NCBI RefSeq assembly: GCF_001908025.1
Contig: NZ_MQMG01000019.1
Location: 1 to 54,824, forward strand
Source: Geobacillus proteiniphilus
GTDB taxonomy: Bacteria; Bacillota; Bacilli; Bacillales; Anoxybacillaceae
Direction of reading: 5' to 3'
DNA length: 54,824 nt
Shown: piece after piece, positions 26,880-36,547 of the stretch
Numbering within the stretch: position 1 is the first letter of the stretch
Layout: the number at the start of each line of letters is the position of its first letter
Notes under the pieces: model-generated
What the model saw: the letters and a program-made list of their open reading frames with translations, nothing else
The model's database searches: none
What the model was told of the DNA's origin: nothing
Translations under genes and position numbers: made by a program

Positions 26880-27765
26880 CCGCCTCTCCCCCTTCCTTCC
26901 CTTTCACCGCGCAAAAGATAAAGCGAACGACCGGCAGCGCAACGCCGCGCGCCTCCCCTTGTTTCAACACATAGCCCAAAATTGCGTCAATCTCCGTCCG
27001 ACGCCCGGTCGCCAAGTCCATATACATCGACGAATAGTTGTCCGCCGTTTTTCGGCATATGCGGACGACGCGCTCCCATGCCCGATTGGCATCATCAAGC
27101 GGCAGCACTTTCTGCACCTCATCAAACAGCTGCCTCATCATATCGCGGTACGGAGCCGTTTCTAGCAGCGCCCCGTTTTTCACTTGCAATAGAGCGGTGA
27201 GCGGATTGATGACTGCGTTGACGACAAGCTTGTCCACAAGAATGCGCTCCCAATCGTCCGCCCATTCGATCGGAAAGCCGCACTCCCCTTCCCGAAGCTC
27301 CCGGGCGTCGCCAAGTGAACCGTAGCGGGAAGCGAGCGTCAGCTTTCCGGCGCCCGTATGCGCCACCGTCCGGTCATCTAGCTTCATTGCGCCATGCTCC
27401 ACGACACCGACGAGAACATTTTTGTCGGCAAACATAGCCAATTGCTCGAGATGCCCCATGCCGTTTTGCAAAAAAACGAGCGTGCGAACGCGGCGAAACG
27501 CGTCGATTTGCGCACAGACGGAAGCGAGATCGTACTGTTTGACGGTCACAAACACGAGCGGCTCGTCCAGCTCCACCCCGGCAAACGGCTGCGCGCGCAC
27601 CGCCACGACCGATGTCTCGCCATCTTTTTTCAGCGCCACACCATGCTCGGCAAGCTGCCTTGCTTGGGACGGACGCCTCGTATAGACCGTCACCCCATGG
27701 CGCCGCCCAAGGTAAGCGGCGAGCAGCAATCCGACTGCTCCGCCGCCGACAATCCCGATGTTCAA
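26872..27765 (-). CDS. panE: 2-dehydropantoate 2-reductase (PanE/ApbA family)
   Basis: Reduces ketopantoate to pantoate with NADPH in coenzyme A synthesis. The 297-residue product starts with the Rossmann motif NIGIVGGGAVGLLLAAYLG. It contains the catalytic-lysine segment LVDKLVVNAVINPLTALL and the conserved SSMYMDLATGRRTEIDAI stretch (S and D of substrate binding). TTG 27765 is chosen because GGGGAG lies about 5 bases upstream and the product then begins at the nucleotide-binding strand. It corresponds to ylbQ. The window also holds coaD, a later step of the same pathway. Confidence 0.93.
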   Translation of the reverse strand: MNIGIVGGGAVGLLLAAYLGRRHGVTVYTRRPSQARQLAEHGVALKKDGETSVVAVRAQPFAGVELDEPLVFVTVKQYDLASVCAQIDAFRRVRTLVFLQNGMGHLEQLAMFADKNVLVGVVEHGAMKLDDRTVAHTGAGKLTLASRYGSLGDARELREGECGFPIEWADDWERILVDKLVVNAVINPLTALLQVKNGALLETAPYRDMMRQLFDEVQKVLPLDDANRAWERVVRICRKTADNYSSMYMDLATGRRTEIDAILGYVLKQGEARGVALPVVRFIFCAVKGKEGGEADG

Positions 27766-27835
27766 CCCTTCTCCCCCGCTTTCTTGCAACATGGCGTTAG
27801 CCTTATTTTAGCAGAGATCTTCTTTTTCCGTTAAG

Positions 27836-27858
27836 AAAAAAGCCGGCGAAAAGCCAGC
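27836..27858 (-). terminator. Intrinsic terminator of the rsfA-like gene
   Basis: On the minus strand GCTGGC (27853-27858) pairs with GCCGGC (27842-27847), allowing one G-U pair, then TTTTTTC. It lies just after the stop codon. Confidence 0.85.
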
Positions 27859-27860
27859 CT

Positions 27861-28439
27861 TTACCCTTCGCCGACGCCCTCAGCCGCTGCATTCGGCGCC
27901 GGTTTCCCGCTGTCTGCTACCATTTTGCGCGCCCGCTCCATAATGGAAAGTAGCGTTTTATACTCCTCCTGGATAGCGGCCAGTTGTTTTTGCAGCGCTT
28001 CTTTTTCCATTTGCAACTTCGTCACCATTTGCTGCAGCTGCTCCATATCGTTTTTGAGCGCGCGGTTTTCATCGGCCGTCCGTCGGGCGTCGCGCGCCTT
28101 TTGCTCCTCAGCTTGCAAAAAGGCCAGCACTTCCGCCCATGACAAATGGCTTTTGACTGCCGTTTCCACCTTCGCCTGCCCCTCGCTTTCCTTTGCCGAT
28201 GCGGTTTCTTTTTTTCGCATCTTCCGTTCTTGCTTGGCTTGCTCGATCTCCTCCTTGTACTGCTTGCGAACGCACGAATTCCAGCGAAATCCGCACGCCG
28301 CGGCTGTCCGCGACAAGCGCCGCCCGACTTCGGCAAACGCCTCAAGCTGGGTGCCGCCTTCGCGAATATACTGAAGCACAACATTCGCTAACAGCTCATC
28401 CTCTTCTTTCGTCCATGCATCTTGGCGTACCCCCGTCAT
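27861..28439 (-). CDS. RsfA-family prespore transcriptional regulator (YlbO type)
   Basis: A 192-residue DNA-binding protein. The N-terminus (about 5-60) is a Myb/SANT-like domain with three spaced tryptophan/aromatic positions ([19 protein letters not shown]). A KR-rich segment and a coiled coil (about 85-170) follow. RsfA of B. subtilis modulates SigF-dependent prespore genes; YlbO is a paralogue at this locus. The ylbO assignment rests on synteny next to panE and ylbN. Confidence 0.85.
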   Translation of the reverse strand: MTGVRQDAWTKEEDELLANVVLQYIREGGTQLEAFAEVGRRLSRTAAACGFRWNSCVRKQYKEEIEQAKQERKMRKKETASAKESEGQAKVETAVKSHLSWAEVLAFLQAEEQKARDARRTADENRALKNDMEQLQQMVTKLQMEKEALQKQLAAIQEEYKTLLSIMERARKMVADSGKPAPNAAAEGVGEG

Positions 28440-28508
28440 CCCCTTCCCCCCTTATCGCCGCTTTGTCATTATATGTATGCGGCTAGTAGAAACGGTAGAA
28501 GGAAAAAA

Positions 28509-29264
28509 TTAATTCTTGCGCAAAAAAGGACGCAATGCCTGTTCATGTTCGTCCGACCCCCACAGCTCGGCGCAACGGGCGATCTCGGCGAAAAACTGCT
28601 CGCGAAACCAAGTTGTTCGCCATTTTTCGCCGGCGGCGGCTTTATACGCCTGCAAGACGGAAAGCGACCGCGCCGCATAAGGCGCCAGCCGTTCGCGCCA
28701 TTGTTCATGCCAACGTTCGGCTGATAGGATGGCGTCAATCCAACCGCACGCTTCCATCGCCTCGGCCGTCATCGGCTCGGCGCGCAGCAGTAAGTCAAGC
28801 GCCCGCCCGTACGGAAGTTTGGCAAACAGCATCGACGCTCCTCCCCAGCCGGTCGTAATGCCAAGTCGACCTTGCACAAATCCGATCCGGCTTCCTTCTT
28901 TGGCAAAGCGAAAATCGCAAGCGGTCGCCAGCTCGCAGCCGCCCCCCATCGCTGTTCCGTTGACAAGGGCGACCGTCGGCTTCGGAAACGTCAGCAGCCT
29001 GTACAGCAGCTCTCCCATGCGCATGAGCATCTGTCTTGCCTCCGTGCCGCGCAAATGCCCAAACTCGCTCAAATCGCCGCCGGAACAAAACGCCTCGCTG
29101 CCGGCTCCAGTAATGGCGAACACTTTCACTTGCCTATCGGCCGCCGCCTGTTCCATCGCCTCCTCAAGCGCCTCCATCACGGCGAAATTGATCGCATTCC
29201 GTTTCTCTGGACGACAAATCGTAAACAGCGCAATACCGTCATGATGCTCCAACATTGCTTCCAT
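28509..29264 (-). CDS. Enoyl-CoA hydratase/isomerase (crotonase) family protein
   Basis: A 251-residue crotonase-fold protein. The CoA-binding segment ICRPEKRNAIN, the oxyanion motif AFCSGGDLSEF, and GGGCELATACDFRFA are clear. The first catalytic glutamate (in CEL) is present. The second, usually in a PExxLG motif, is replaced: the sequence reads GFVQGRLGITTGWGGA. This resembles ethylmalonyl-CoA decarboxylase-like members more than hydratases, so the reaction is uncertain. ATG 29264 has AAGGAG upstream. It lies between rpmF and the rsfA-like gene with no pathway partners nearby. Confidence 0.88.
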   Translation of the reverse strand: MEAMLEHHDGIALFTICRPEKRNAINFAVMEALEEAMEQAAADRQVKVFAITGAGSEAFCSGGDLSEFGHLRGTEARQMLMRMGELLYRLLTFPKPTVALVNGTAMGGGCELATACDFRFAKEGSRIGFVQGRLGITTGWGGASMLFAKLPYGRALDLLLRAEPMTAEAMEACGWIDAILSAERWHEQWRERLAPYAARSLSVLQAYKAAAGEKWRTTWFREQFFAEIARCAELWGSDEHEQALRPFLRKN

Positions 29265-29330
29265 CAGCGCGTCTCTCCTTTCTTCATCAATGAATTGGGC
29301 GCGTCCTCTTCGATTTCCTGCTTCCCGACG

Positions 29331-29358
29331 AAAAAAACCGCCGCCTGGACAAACGGCG
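29331..29358 (-). terminator. Second terminator downstream of rpmF
   Basis: On the minus strand CGCCG (29354-29358) pairs with CGGCG (29339-29343) and is followed by GTTTTTTT. It lies about 40 bases beyond the first rpmF terminator and makes a tandem pair with it. Confidence 0.7.
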
Positions 29359-29378
29359 TCGATTTTTTGCAGACAATC

Positions 29379-29407
29379 AAAAAGGCTGTCCTGTTTTCGG
29401 ACAGCCT
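29379..29407 (-). terminator. First terminator of rpmF
   Basis: On the minus strand AGGCTGTCC pairs with GGACAGCCT around a 6-7 base loop, then TTTTTG. It begins about 20 bases after the rpmF stop. Confidence 0.88.
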
Positions 29408-29425
29408 GTCGTTCGATGTCGGCCA

Positions 29426-29599
29426 TTATTTGTTGACGACATCTCTTCCTTTGTATGTTCCGCATGCTTTGCAGACGCGGTGCGCCAATTTCCATTCGCC
29501 GCAGTTCGGGCATTGCACCATACCTGGCACTTGCAGTTTAAAGTGCGTGCGGCGCAGCCGTTTTCTCGTTTTCGATGTTCTTCTAAAAGGTACTGCCAT
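29426..29599 (-). CDS. rpmF: 50S ribosomal protein L32
   Basis: A 57-residue ribosomal protein. It starts [19 protein letters not shown], the universal L32 N-terminus, and has a zinc ribbon with CPNC and CKAC pairs (all four cysteines kept). ATG 29599 is 7 bases after AAGGAGG. It follows ylbN (DUF177), the classic YceD-rpmF pairing, and ends at two terminators. Confidence 0.98.
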   Translation of the reverse strand: MAVPFRRTSKTRKRLRRTHFKLQVPGMVQCPNCGEWKLAHRVCKACGTYKGRDVVNK

Positions 29600-29742
29600 C
29601 GTTCCCACCTCCTTGTCGGCGCATTGAGCATATCCATGCCGGCGGATCAGTCAGCCCCGAGGCCGCCGTTCGCCGGCACACAAGGCGGCTGCCGGACGGT
29701 GCGCAATATTCGGCGCCATCGGCCGGCAACGCCGACTCACGA

Positions 29743-30282
29743 TCAGTCCTCTCGTGTTTCCTCGAAAAACTTGGCCAGTCCTGCAAGGCGAGGATCTACT
29801 TTCTTTTCCCGCTCTTGCATCGCTTTCTCCCATTCTTCTTCCGACAGAACGTCCCATCCTTCCCCGTGTTGCGGTGCTCCGTCAGCAACCGGTCCTTCGG
29901 CAATAAGCTGCAACGGGATTTCAAGCAAAATCAGCTCGCGGATGATGGGGTTCAAATCAATCGTGTCCCCCGCCACCATATGGGTGTCCTCATCGGTCTC
30001 CACGATGCCGCTGCCATCCGCAAAAAACGTCTCCGTCGTCTGAATGGAAAACGGATACGTCACATCGACAAGCGTCCGCGAACAAGGCAACACCATCGTC
30101 CCGGACAACGTCAAATGAAACGTGAATTTTGTCGACCCGACATCCGCTTTTCCTCGGACGTGCACCGGCGAAATATCGCGGATCAACGTGTCAATTTGTT
30201 TTAAATCGGACACATCGACCGTCTCATCAATCGCCATTTCCTTATGTTGAAAACGGCGAAGCTGTTGGACCGTCCATTTCAT
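29743..30282 (-). CDS. ylbN: DUF177 (YceD) family protein YlbN
   Basis: A 179-residue acidic cytoplasmic protein of the YceD family, linked to 23S rRNA accumulation in other organisms; the role here is inferred. Family features are SGTMVLPCSRTLVDVTYPF and the strand IDLNPIIRELILLEIPLQ, the conserved C-terminal-half motif. It lies 143 bases before rpmF in the same direction and has a consensus SigA promoter. Confidence 0.93.
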   Translation of the reverse strand: MKWTVQQLRRFQHKEMAIDETVDVSDLKQIDTLIRDISPVHVRGKADVGSTKFTFHLTLSGTMVLPCSRTLVDVTYPFSIQTTETFFADGSGIVETDEDTHMVAGDTIDLNPIIRELILLEIPLQLIAEGPVADGAPQHGEGWDVLSEEEWEKAMQEREKKVDPRLAGLAKFFEETRED

Positions 30283-30308
30283 ATCATCACCTCAAGGCAA
30301 CGAATAAA

Positions 30309-30337
30309 ATTATACGTTTCGTTTCTAGTTTTGTCAA
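30309..30337 (-). promoter_or_regulatory. Consensus SigA promoter of ylbN-rpmF
   Basis: On the minus strand TTGACA (30332-30337) and TATAAT (30309-30314) are separated by exactly 17 bases, a perfect SigA promoter. It is about 27 bases ahead of the ylbN start. The 309-base gap between divergent ylbN and tmcAL holds this promoter; no clear promoter for tmcAL was found in the rest. Confidence 0.9.
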
Positions 30338-30591
30338 TGTTTTTTCTTTACAACTGCTCATTCCTTGGGAAAAGAACGGCATACTCCCATCATTTCCAAA
30401 TGCCGCTCCGAACATGCACGGTCGGCGCGCGGACAGCGGAAAACGGACGGCCGCTTCGTTTCTTTTGATGTTCTCACCGCATGTCGCCGTTGATCTTCGC
30501 CGTCGTATATTCCATACTAAGTTCAGATAGAATAGACAGCCATTTCTTTGCGGCCAAGCCGCGCGAATCGCCATGAAAGGAGCGAAAAAAG

Positions 30592-31812
30592 GTGAAAGCC
30601 GTCGGCGTGATCGTGGAATACAACCCGTTTCACAACGGTCATTTCCACCATTTGAACGAAACGAGGCAAAAGACAGGAGCGGACTGTTTGATCGCCGTCA
30701 TGAGCGGAAACTTCTTGCAGCGCGGTGAGCCGGCCATCGTCTCCAAATGGGCGCGGGCGAAAATGGCGCTAGCCGCCGGCGTAGATGTGGTCATCGAGCT
30801 GCCGTACGCCTTCGCTGTGCAAGCGGCTGAACAGTTCGCGCATGGGGCGGTGCAGCTGCTTGCGGCGATCGGCTGTCAAGAGCTTTGCTTTGGCAGCGAA
30901 TCGGGGGAAATTTCCGCTTTTTTATCCGCGGCGGAAACATGGCTCGAACAGAAGGAAACGTTCGATTCCCTCATCCGCACCGGGCTGGCGCGCGGACAAA
31001 GCTTTCCGAAAGCCGCCGCTGAAGCGTGGCAAAAGCTCGGCGCCGCTCCGCTTGATTTGTCGCAGCCAAATAACGTGCTTGGTTTTGCGTATGTGAAAGC
31101 CATTCGGCAAAACAGGCTGGCGATTGCCCCGCACACGATTCCGCGGCTGGCCGCCGGCTATCATGACGAATCATTTTCCCACCCGTCGATCGCGAGCGCC
31201 ACCAGCCTGCGGAAAGCATTGCGACAAACCGGGCAGCTCGAGTCGATCGCGGCGTACGTTCCGCCCGCTGCGCTCGAACAACTCCGCCAATACCGGGAGA
31301 CATACGGGCGCTTTCACGATTGGGAATTGTATTTTCCGCTCCTAAAATACCGGCTGTTGACCGCCACAGAGGCCGACTTGCGCCGCATCGCCGGCGTGGA
31401 GGAAGGGATCGAACACCGGCTGAAGCAACACATCGCCCACGCCGAAACGTTCGCTGCCTTCATCGCCGCCGTCAAAACGAAGCGATACACCTGGACAAGA
31501 CTGCAACGCCTATGCGCGCATGTGTTGACGAATTTCACAAAGGAAGAGCAAGCCAAAGCGGCCAACCCGACCTATATCCGGCTGCTCGGCATGAGTGAAA
31601 CCGGCCGCCGCTATTTAAAGCAGGCGAAAAAAAGCGCCGCGCTCCCGCTCGTCGCCAAAGCGGCCAAACTCAACGGCGACCCTCTTTATGAGCAAGAAAA
31701 AAGAGCGGCAGCTGTGTACGCCGCCGCTTTTCCGGAGCCGCTCTACAGCGCCGCGCTGAAAGAAGAATACGCCACGGCGCCGATTTACGTTTCCGGCATA
31801 GAGCGCAAATAA
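30592..31812 (+). CDS. tmcAL: tRNA(Met) cytidine acetate ligase TmcAL (YlbM)
   Basis: ATP-dependent enzyme that makes N4-acetylcytidine at the wobble base of elongator tRNA-Met using acetate. The 406-residue product begins with the nucleotidyltransferase motif [10 protein letters not shown] (HNGH at residues 14-17) and [12 protein letters not shown]. The family segments [14 protein letters not shown] and the later substrate-binding RLGM-like stretch ([13 protein letters not shown]) follow. The GTG at 30592 follows AAGGAGCG. It is one of the few plus-strand genes. Its end overlaps the convergent ylbL end by 28 bases. Confidence 0.95.
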   Translation: MKAVGVIVEYNPFHNGHFHHLNETRQKTGADCLIAVMSGNFLQRGEPAIVSKWARAKMALAAGVDVVIELPYAFAVQAAEQFAHGAVQLLAAIGCQELCFGSESGEISAFLSAAETWLEQKETFDSLIRTGLARGQSFPKAAAEAWQKLGAAPLDLSQPNNVLGFAYVKAIRQNRLAIAPHTIPRLAAGYHDESFSHPSIASATSLRKALRQTGQLESIAAYVPPAALEQLRQYRETYGRFHDWELYFPLLKYRLLTATEADLRRIAGVEEGIEHRLKQHIAHAETFAAFIAAVKTKRYTWTRLQRLCAHVLTNFTKEEQAKAANPTYIRLLGMSETGRRYLKQAKKSAALPLVAKAAKLNGDPLYEQEKRAAAVYAAAFPEPLYSAALKEEYATAPIYVSGIERK

Positions 31813-32804
31813 CGGACCGCCTCGTCGAACGTATCGACCGGGACGATTTTCATATGCGTCCCGATTTTTTTCGCCGTCCGCACCGCCTCGCGATAGTTCG
31901 ACGTCGGCGCACCATGTTCGTTCGGCGCGAAAAACACCTCGGCTCCTTCGCGGTCAGCGGCCACGACTTTTTGCGAAACACCGCCGATCGGCCCGACGTT
32001 TCCGTCAAGATCAATCGTTCCGGTGCCGGCGATTTTATGACCTTTTGTAATATCTTCATCGACAAGTTGGTTGTAAATTTCAAGTGAAAACATGAGCCCA
32101 GCCGACGGTCCGCCGATTTGTTCCGACTCGACGTCAACCGGCGGGTCGGTGCGGACGTCATAATCGGTCATGAGTGTCACCCCAAGGCCGACTTGGTTCG
32201 GGTGCTGTCGAAACGGCTTCAGCTCGAGCTCTGTTTCCTGCCGCTTCCGGCCGCGAATGAATGCGACGCGGACGCGATCACCCGCTTGTTTTCCGCGAAT
32301 GTAGTTGACCATCTGCTCCGATGTGCCGAGCGGCTTTCCGTCGATCGCGACGATGCGATCGCCGGTCTCTAGACGGCCGGCGGCCGGCATATCAGGGAGG
32401 ACGCTCATGACATAAACGCCATGAGGTTCATACGACACCGGCTTTCCGGCGTGGCGATAAGCGACGACGATCGCCGCTTCCTTCGACTGTTCCATAAGCT
32501 CAAGCTGGCGCATCGTATATTCCTTGTCGCTCTCTCCTTCCTGCTTGATTTCCTCGACCGGATGAAGCTCATAAAACGGGCGGATATGGGCCAACAAATA
32601 CGCCATCACATTCGCCCGCCCCATCCGCACCGTCGTAAGCATAAACGTTCCCTCATCGCGGTCTCCGCGCTCCACGTGAACGAGCGGCTTTAAACTTTGC
32701 GCACTTCCCGGCATCGTCACGTAATACGGCAGCTTCATAAAAATGAGCAAAAAGGTGAGGGCGGCGCCAAAGAAAAACAGCGCAATATACGTCCGTTTCT
32801 TCAT
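31785..32804 (-). CDS. ylbL: Lon-like PDZ serine protease YlbL
   Basis: Membrane-anchored S16 (Lon-type) protease. The 339-residue product has one N-terminal membrane segment (about 5-25), a PDZ domain (about 125-195) and a Lon protease domain with catalytic Ser234 in GGPSAGLMF and Lys279 in GGVSQKV. There is no AAA domain, as expected for this family. B. subtilis YlbL is linked to the DNA damage response. ATG 32804 is set by the 4-base ATGA overlap with the ylbK stop. Confidence 0.94.
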   Translation of the reverse strand: MKKRTYIALFFFGAALTFLLIFMKLPYYVTMPGSAQSLKPLVHVERGDRDEGTFMLTTVRMGRANVMAYLLAHIRPFYELHPVEEIKQEGESDKEYTMRQLELMEQSKEAAIVVAYRHAGKPVSYEPHGVYVMSVLPDMPAAGRLETGDRIVAIDGKPLGTSEQMVNYIRGKQAGDRVRVAFIRGRKRQETELELKPFRQHPNQVGLGVTLMTDYDVRTDPPVDVESEQIGGPSAGLMFSLEIYNQLVDEDITKGHKIAGTGTIDLDGNVGPIGGVSQKVVAADREGAEVFFAPNEHGAPTSNYREAVRTAKKIGTHMKIVPVDTFDEAVRYLRSMPET

Positions 32805-33628
32805 TCGTGTGATGGCTCCTTCCACTGTTCAATCGCTTGACGGATCGCTCCCACTTGCTTCCGCGCTTCCTCTTCCCCACAAGCGATGATTTCCTCAATA
32901 TCCGTGAACGCCCGCGAGCTATACTGTTCGACTCGCGGCCGGATCATAACGTCTGAGGCGAGCTGACGGTGAGCTACCAGTTCCGCTTGCAAAATATCGA
33001 GGCTCTGCCAAATGACATCGGCGATCGACGCAATTTCCGCCTTCGTGTTGAGCGGAGAGACATCGACGGCGATGACAATATCCGCTCCCATCGCCCGGAC
33101 GACCGACACTGGCACCCGGTCGACGACGCCACCGTCGACAAGCAGCCTGCCATTCACTTCCGCCGGCACAAAAATGCCGGGAATCGAGATGCTCGCCCGC
33201 ACCGCCTCGGCTGCTTCCCCTTGCCGAAACACGACTTTCTCCCCCGTCTGCAAATCAGCAGCGACAACGGCCACAGGCGGGGACATCTCCTCGATTCGTT
33301 TCCCTTTCGTCAACAAGCGAATGAACTGCGTGATGCGCTCGCCAGCGATCAGCCCCATTTTCGGCACCGTCCAGTCAAGAAAATCGTTGCGTCGAAACGA
33401 TTGAGCCAACCGATAGAGACGATGGAGGCCATGGCCGCTTGCGTAAAGGACGGCGACGAGCGCGCCGATGCTGCTGCCGGCCAAATAGGAAATCGGAATA
33501 TGCTCCTCCTCGAGCACTTTCAATACCCCAAGATGGGCGAACCCGCGCGCTCCTCCCGACCCGAGCGCCAATCCGACTTTTGGCGGCACGCCTCCTCCCC
33601 CCTTTGTCGCAGCGTTCTCCGCTTTCAT
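32801..33628 (-). CDS. ylbK: Patatin-like phospholipase family protein YlbK
   Basis: A 275-residue lipid acyl hydrolase of the patatin/RssA type. The oxyanion loop ALGSGGARGFAHLGVL, nucleophile Ser53 in GSSIG, and the dyad Asp in VDGGVVDRVPV are all present, so it is probably active. The substrate is unknown. It overlaps ylbL by 4 bases and runs divergently from ylbJ. Confidence 0.93.
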   Translation of the reverse strand: MKAENAATKGGGGVPPKVGLALGSGGARGFAHLGVLKVLEEEHIPISYLAGSSIGALVAVLYASGHGLHRLYRLAQSFRRNDFLDWTVPKMGLIAGERITQFIRLLTKGKRIEEMSPPVAVVAADLQTGEKVVFRQGEAAEAVRASISIPGIFVPAEVNGRLLVDGGVVDRVPVSVVRAMGADIVIAVDVSPLNTKAEIASIADVIWQSLDILQAELVAHRQLASDVMIRPRVEQYSSRAFTDIEEIIACGEEEARKQVGAIRQAIEQWKEPSHE

Positions 33629-33719
33629 CTTATGGTCTAAAACGCCCCCCTATGCTCGTATATTAGGTTATATGAGGTTGTACCACGCGAAGCCGCACGG
33701 CAAAAAAGGGGGGAAAAAA

Positions 33720-34955
33720 GTGAAACAAAATTGGGGAGCGAAATGGAAAACCGTATTGCTCGCTTCCGCCGCCACCTTGTTTGCGTTTTCGCTCATTTGC
33801 TATCCAAAACAGTCGCTTGAAGCGTCCATTCGCGGTTTAAATATGTGGTGGGAGGTCGTCTTTCCATCGCTTTTGCCGTTTTTCATCGTCTCGGAGCTGC
33901 TCATCAGCTTCGGCGTCGTCAGCTTCCTTGGCGTCTTGCTCGAGCCGCTCATGCGCCCGTTGTTTCGCGTCCCGGGCGTCGGCGGATTCGCCTGGGCCAT
34001 GGGAATGGCGTCCGGCTACCCGTCTGGAGCCAAGCTGACCGCCCGCCTGTACCAGGAAAAACAGCTGACGACGATTGAAGCCGAACGGCTCTCGTCGTTC
34101 ACCAATTCATCCAACCCACTTTTTATTTTTGGAGCTGTATCAGCGGGATTTTTCAACAACCCGCAACTCGGCCTTGTGCTGGCCGTTTCCCACTATTTAG
34201 GAAACATTAGCGTTGGGCTGATCATGCGCTTTCACGGCATCCGAAAAGAACAGAGGCAATCGAAGCGGCAGCCACGCTCATTTTCGCTCCCGTATGCGTT
34301 GCGCACACTGCACCGCACGCGACTGAAAAACGAACAGCCGCTTGGCAAACTTCTTGGCGACGCCGTGCGCTCTTCTGTCCAAACGCTGTTAATGATCGGC
34401 GGTTTTATTATTCTCTTTTCGGTCATGAATAAACTGCTGTATATGATGCATTTGACCGAACAGCTTGCCCCGTTGCTGCGCCATCTGCTCCGCCTTGCCC
34501 AGCTGCCGGAGCAGCTTGACATCCCAGTGTTTTCCGGCTTGTTTGAAATTACGCTCGGCAGCCAAATGATCAGCCAGACCGATGAGGCGATGCTGATGGA
34601 AAAAGCGGTGGCAACAAGCTTCGTCCTCGCTTTCGGCGGCTTTTCCGTCCAAGCGCAAGTCGCCAGCATTCTCGCCGAAGCGAACATCCGCTTTCAGCCG
34701 TTTTTCATCGCGCGCTTGCTGCACGGAGTGTTTGCCGCTTCCTTTACATACTTGCTTTGGAAACCGTTGTACATCAAAACAGCCGACGGGATGCCAACCA
34801 ACATTCCGGCGTTTCTTCACGCCGCCCCGGGCAACGCTTGGAATGAAGGCTGGCGGCTGTTGCAGCAATACGGGCCGCTCCTGACACTGTTTTTCCTTTG
34901 CCTTTATATATGGCTCGTCATCAAGGCGGCCAGTGAATCGCGCGGGCGCTCATAA
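33720..34955 (+). CDS. ylbJ: Sporulation integral membrane protein YlbJ
   Basis: A 411-residue membrane protein with about eight hydrophobic segments. It contains the nucleoside transporter/gate-like motif GFAWAMGMASGYPSGAKL and the second half ITLGSQMISQ and LAFGGFSVQAQVASIL, which look like an inverted repeat of two gate domains. B. subtilis YlbJ is needed for normal spores; its transported molecule is not known. GTG 33720 is chosen for the GGGGGG site six bases before it; a longer frame upstream adds a basic stretch without homology. Confidence 0.92.
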   Translation: MKQNWGAKWKTVLLASAATLFAFSLICYPKQSLEASIRGLNMWWEVVFPSLLPFFIVSELLISFGVVSFLGVLLEPLMRPLFRVPGVGGFAWAMGMASGYPSGAKLTARLYQEKQLTTIEAERLSSFTNSSNPLFIFGAVSAGFFNNPQLGLVLAVSHYLGNISVGLIMRFHGIRKEQRQSKRQPRSFSLPYALRTLHRTRLKNEQPLGKLLGDAVRSSVQTLLMIGGFIILFSVMNKLLYMMHLTEQLAPLLRHLLRLAQLPEQLDIPVFSGLFEITLGSQMISQTDEAMLMEKAVATSFVLAFGGFSVQAQVASILAEANIRFQPFFIARLLHGVFAASFTYLLWKPLYIKTADGMPTNIPAFLHAAPGNAWNEGWRLLQQYGPLLTLFFLCLYIWLVIKAASESRGRS

Positions 34956-34970
34956 GCCGCTTGAGCGCCC
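34944..34970. repeat. Inverted repeat at the end of ylbJ
   Basis: GGGCGCTC (34944-34951) and GAGCGCCC (34963-34970) form a perfect 8-bp stem with an 11-base loop overlapping the ylbJ stop. There is no U-run on either side. It may separate the convergent ylbJ and coaD transcripts. Nothing else is visible up to 35094. Confidence 0.5.
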
Positions 34971-35094
34971 AGCTTCTTGGCAGCATCCAGCCATCGGGGC
35001 GGTTTGCGTCGTCTCGGCCGTGAGCCGCCCTTGACGACAAAACCGGGCCGGCGCCGACTGCAGCGTTCGCTTAAGCTGCTTCGATAAGGAAGCG

Positions 35095-36151
<1,057 letters not shown>

Positions 36152-36217
36152 CATCTTCACCCAATTCACCGTTTCAAGGTGGCCTTGTCAGCCATTTGAT
36201 TCGTCGTTTTCATGGTA

Positions 36218-36245
36218 ATCTTACCATAAAGTTGATGATCGTCAA
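36218..36245 (-). promoter_or_regulatory. Probable SigA promoter of rsmD-coaD
   Basis: On the minus strand TTGACG (36240-36245) and TAAGAT (36218-36223) are 16 bases apart. Transcription would start near 36211, so the structured region further upstream (36306-36481) would not be in the rsmD message. Confidence 0.6.
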
Positions 36246-36305
36246 ACTAGGGAATTTTTTCGCCATTCATGTATAGAAATCGGCAAACGGTCCATAATGA
36301 GTAAT

Positions 36306-36481
36306 GGCAACACGCTTGACGCGTTGTTGCCAGTGACGGAGAAGACTTACGTTTCCCCATAAGTTCTTCCTCCGGTTTCTCCTCTCCCTTTTCTTTATTC
36401 TTTCCGCTCCTTGTTCCGCCCTGCGCGGTGGCAAGGAACTGGAAAGGACCTTGCGGGTTCGTTTCCGCAAGGTTTTTTTTT
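36306..36481 (+). ncRNA. Structured plus-strand leader or small RNA ending in a strong terminator
   Basis: Four hairpins follow one another: 36306-36331 (GGCAACACGC with GCGTTGTTGCC, one bulge), 36341-36369 (GAAGACTTA with TAAGTTCTTC), 36409-36436 (CCTTG outer stem with an inner GC stem) and 36449-36472 (CCTTGCGG with CCGCAAGG), the last followed by nine T residues. There is no plus-strand gene upstream to terminate, so this looks like an attenuated leader of the gene at 36548 or a small RNA. A conserved RNA motif (ylbH leader) has been reported upstream of ylbH in Bacillus; whether this is it, and on which strand, I cannot tell. No clear promoter was found. The region fills the gap between rsmD and the next gene. 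Confidence 0.55.
36449..36481 (+). terminator. Strong intrinsic terminator upstream of the gene at 36548
   Basis: CCTTGCGG (36449-36456) pairs with CCGCAAGG (36465-36472) around an 8-base loop, directly followed by nine T residues. The upstream AAGGAACTGGAAAGG (36433-36447) contains CAAGG/AAAGG runs that could pair with CCTTG and act as antiterminator. Confidence 0.85.
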
Positions 36482-36547
36482 GATTGCAATTCGCGAGGAT
36501 GGCCGGTAAAGTTAAGGGTGGACGATGCTTGCAAGGGGGAGCTATTC

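Noticed and set aside
29331-29407. Two adjacent hairpins read as a repeat array or CRISPR
   Set aside because: The stems differ in sequence and each has a U-run; they are tandem terminators of rpmF. No array of regular direct repeats was seen anywhere.
29265-29513. An N-terminal extension of the crotonase gene through the rpmF terminators
   Set aside because: The frame crosses two terminators and part of rpmF antisense-free sequence in a different frame; the family start and ribosome site are at 29264.
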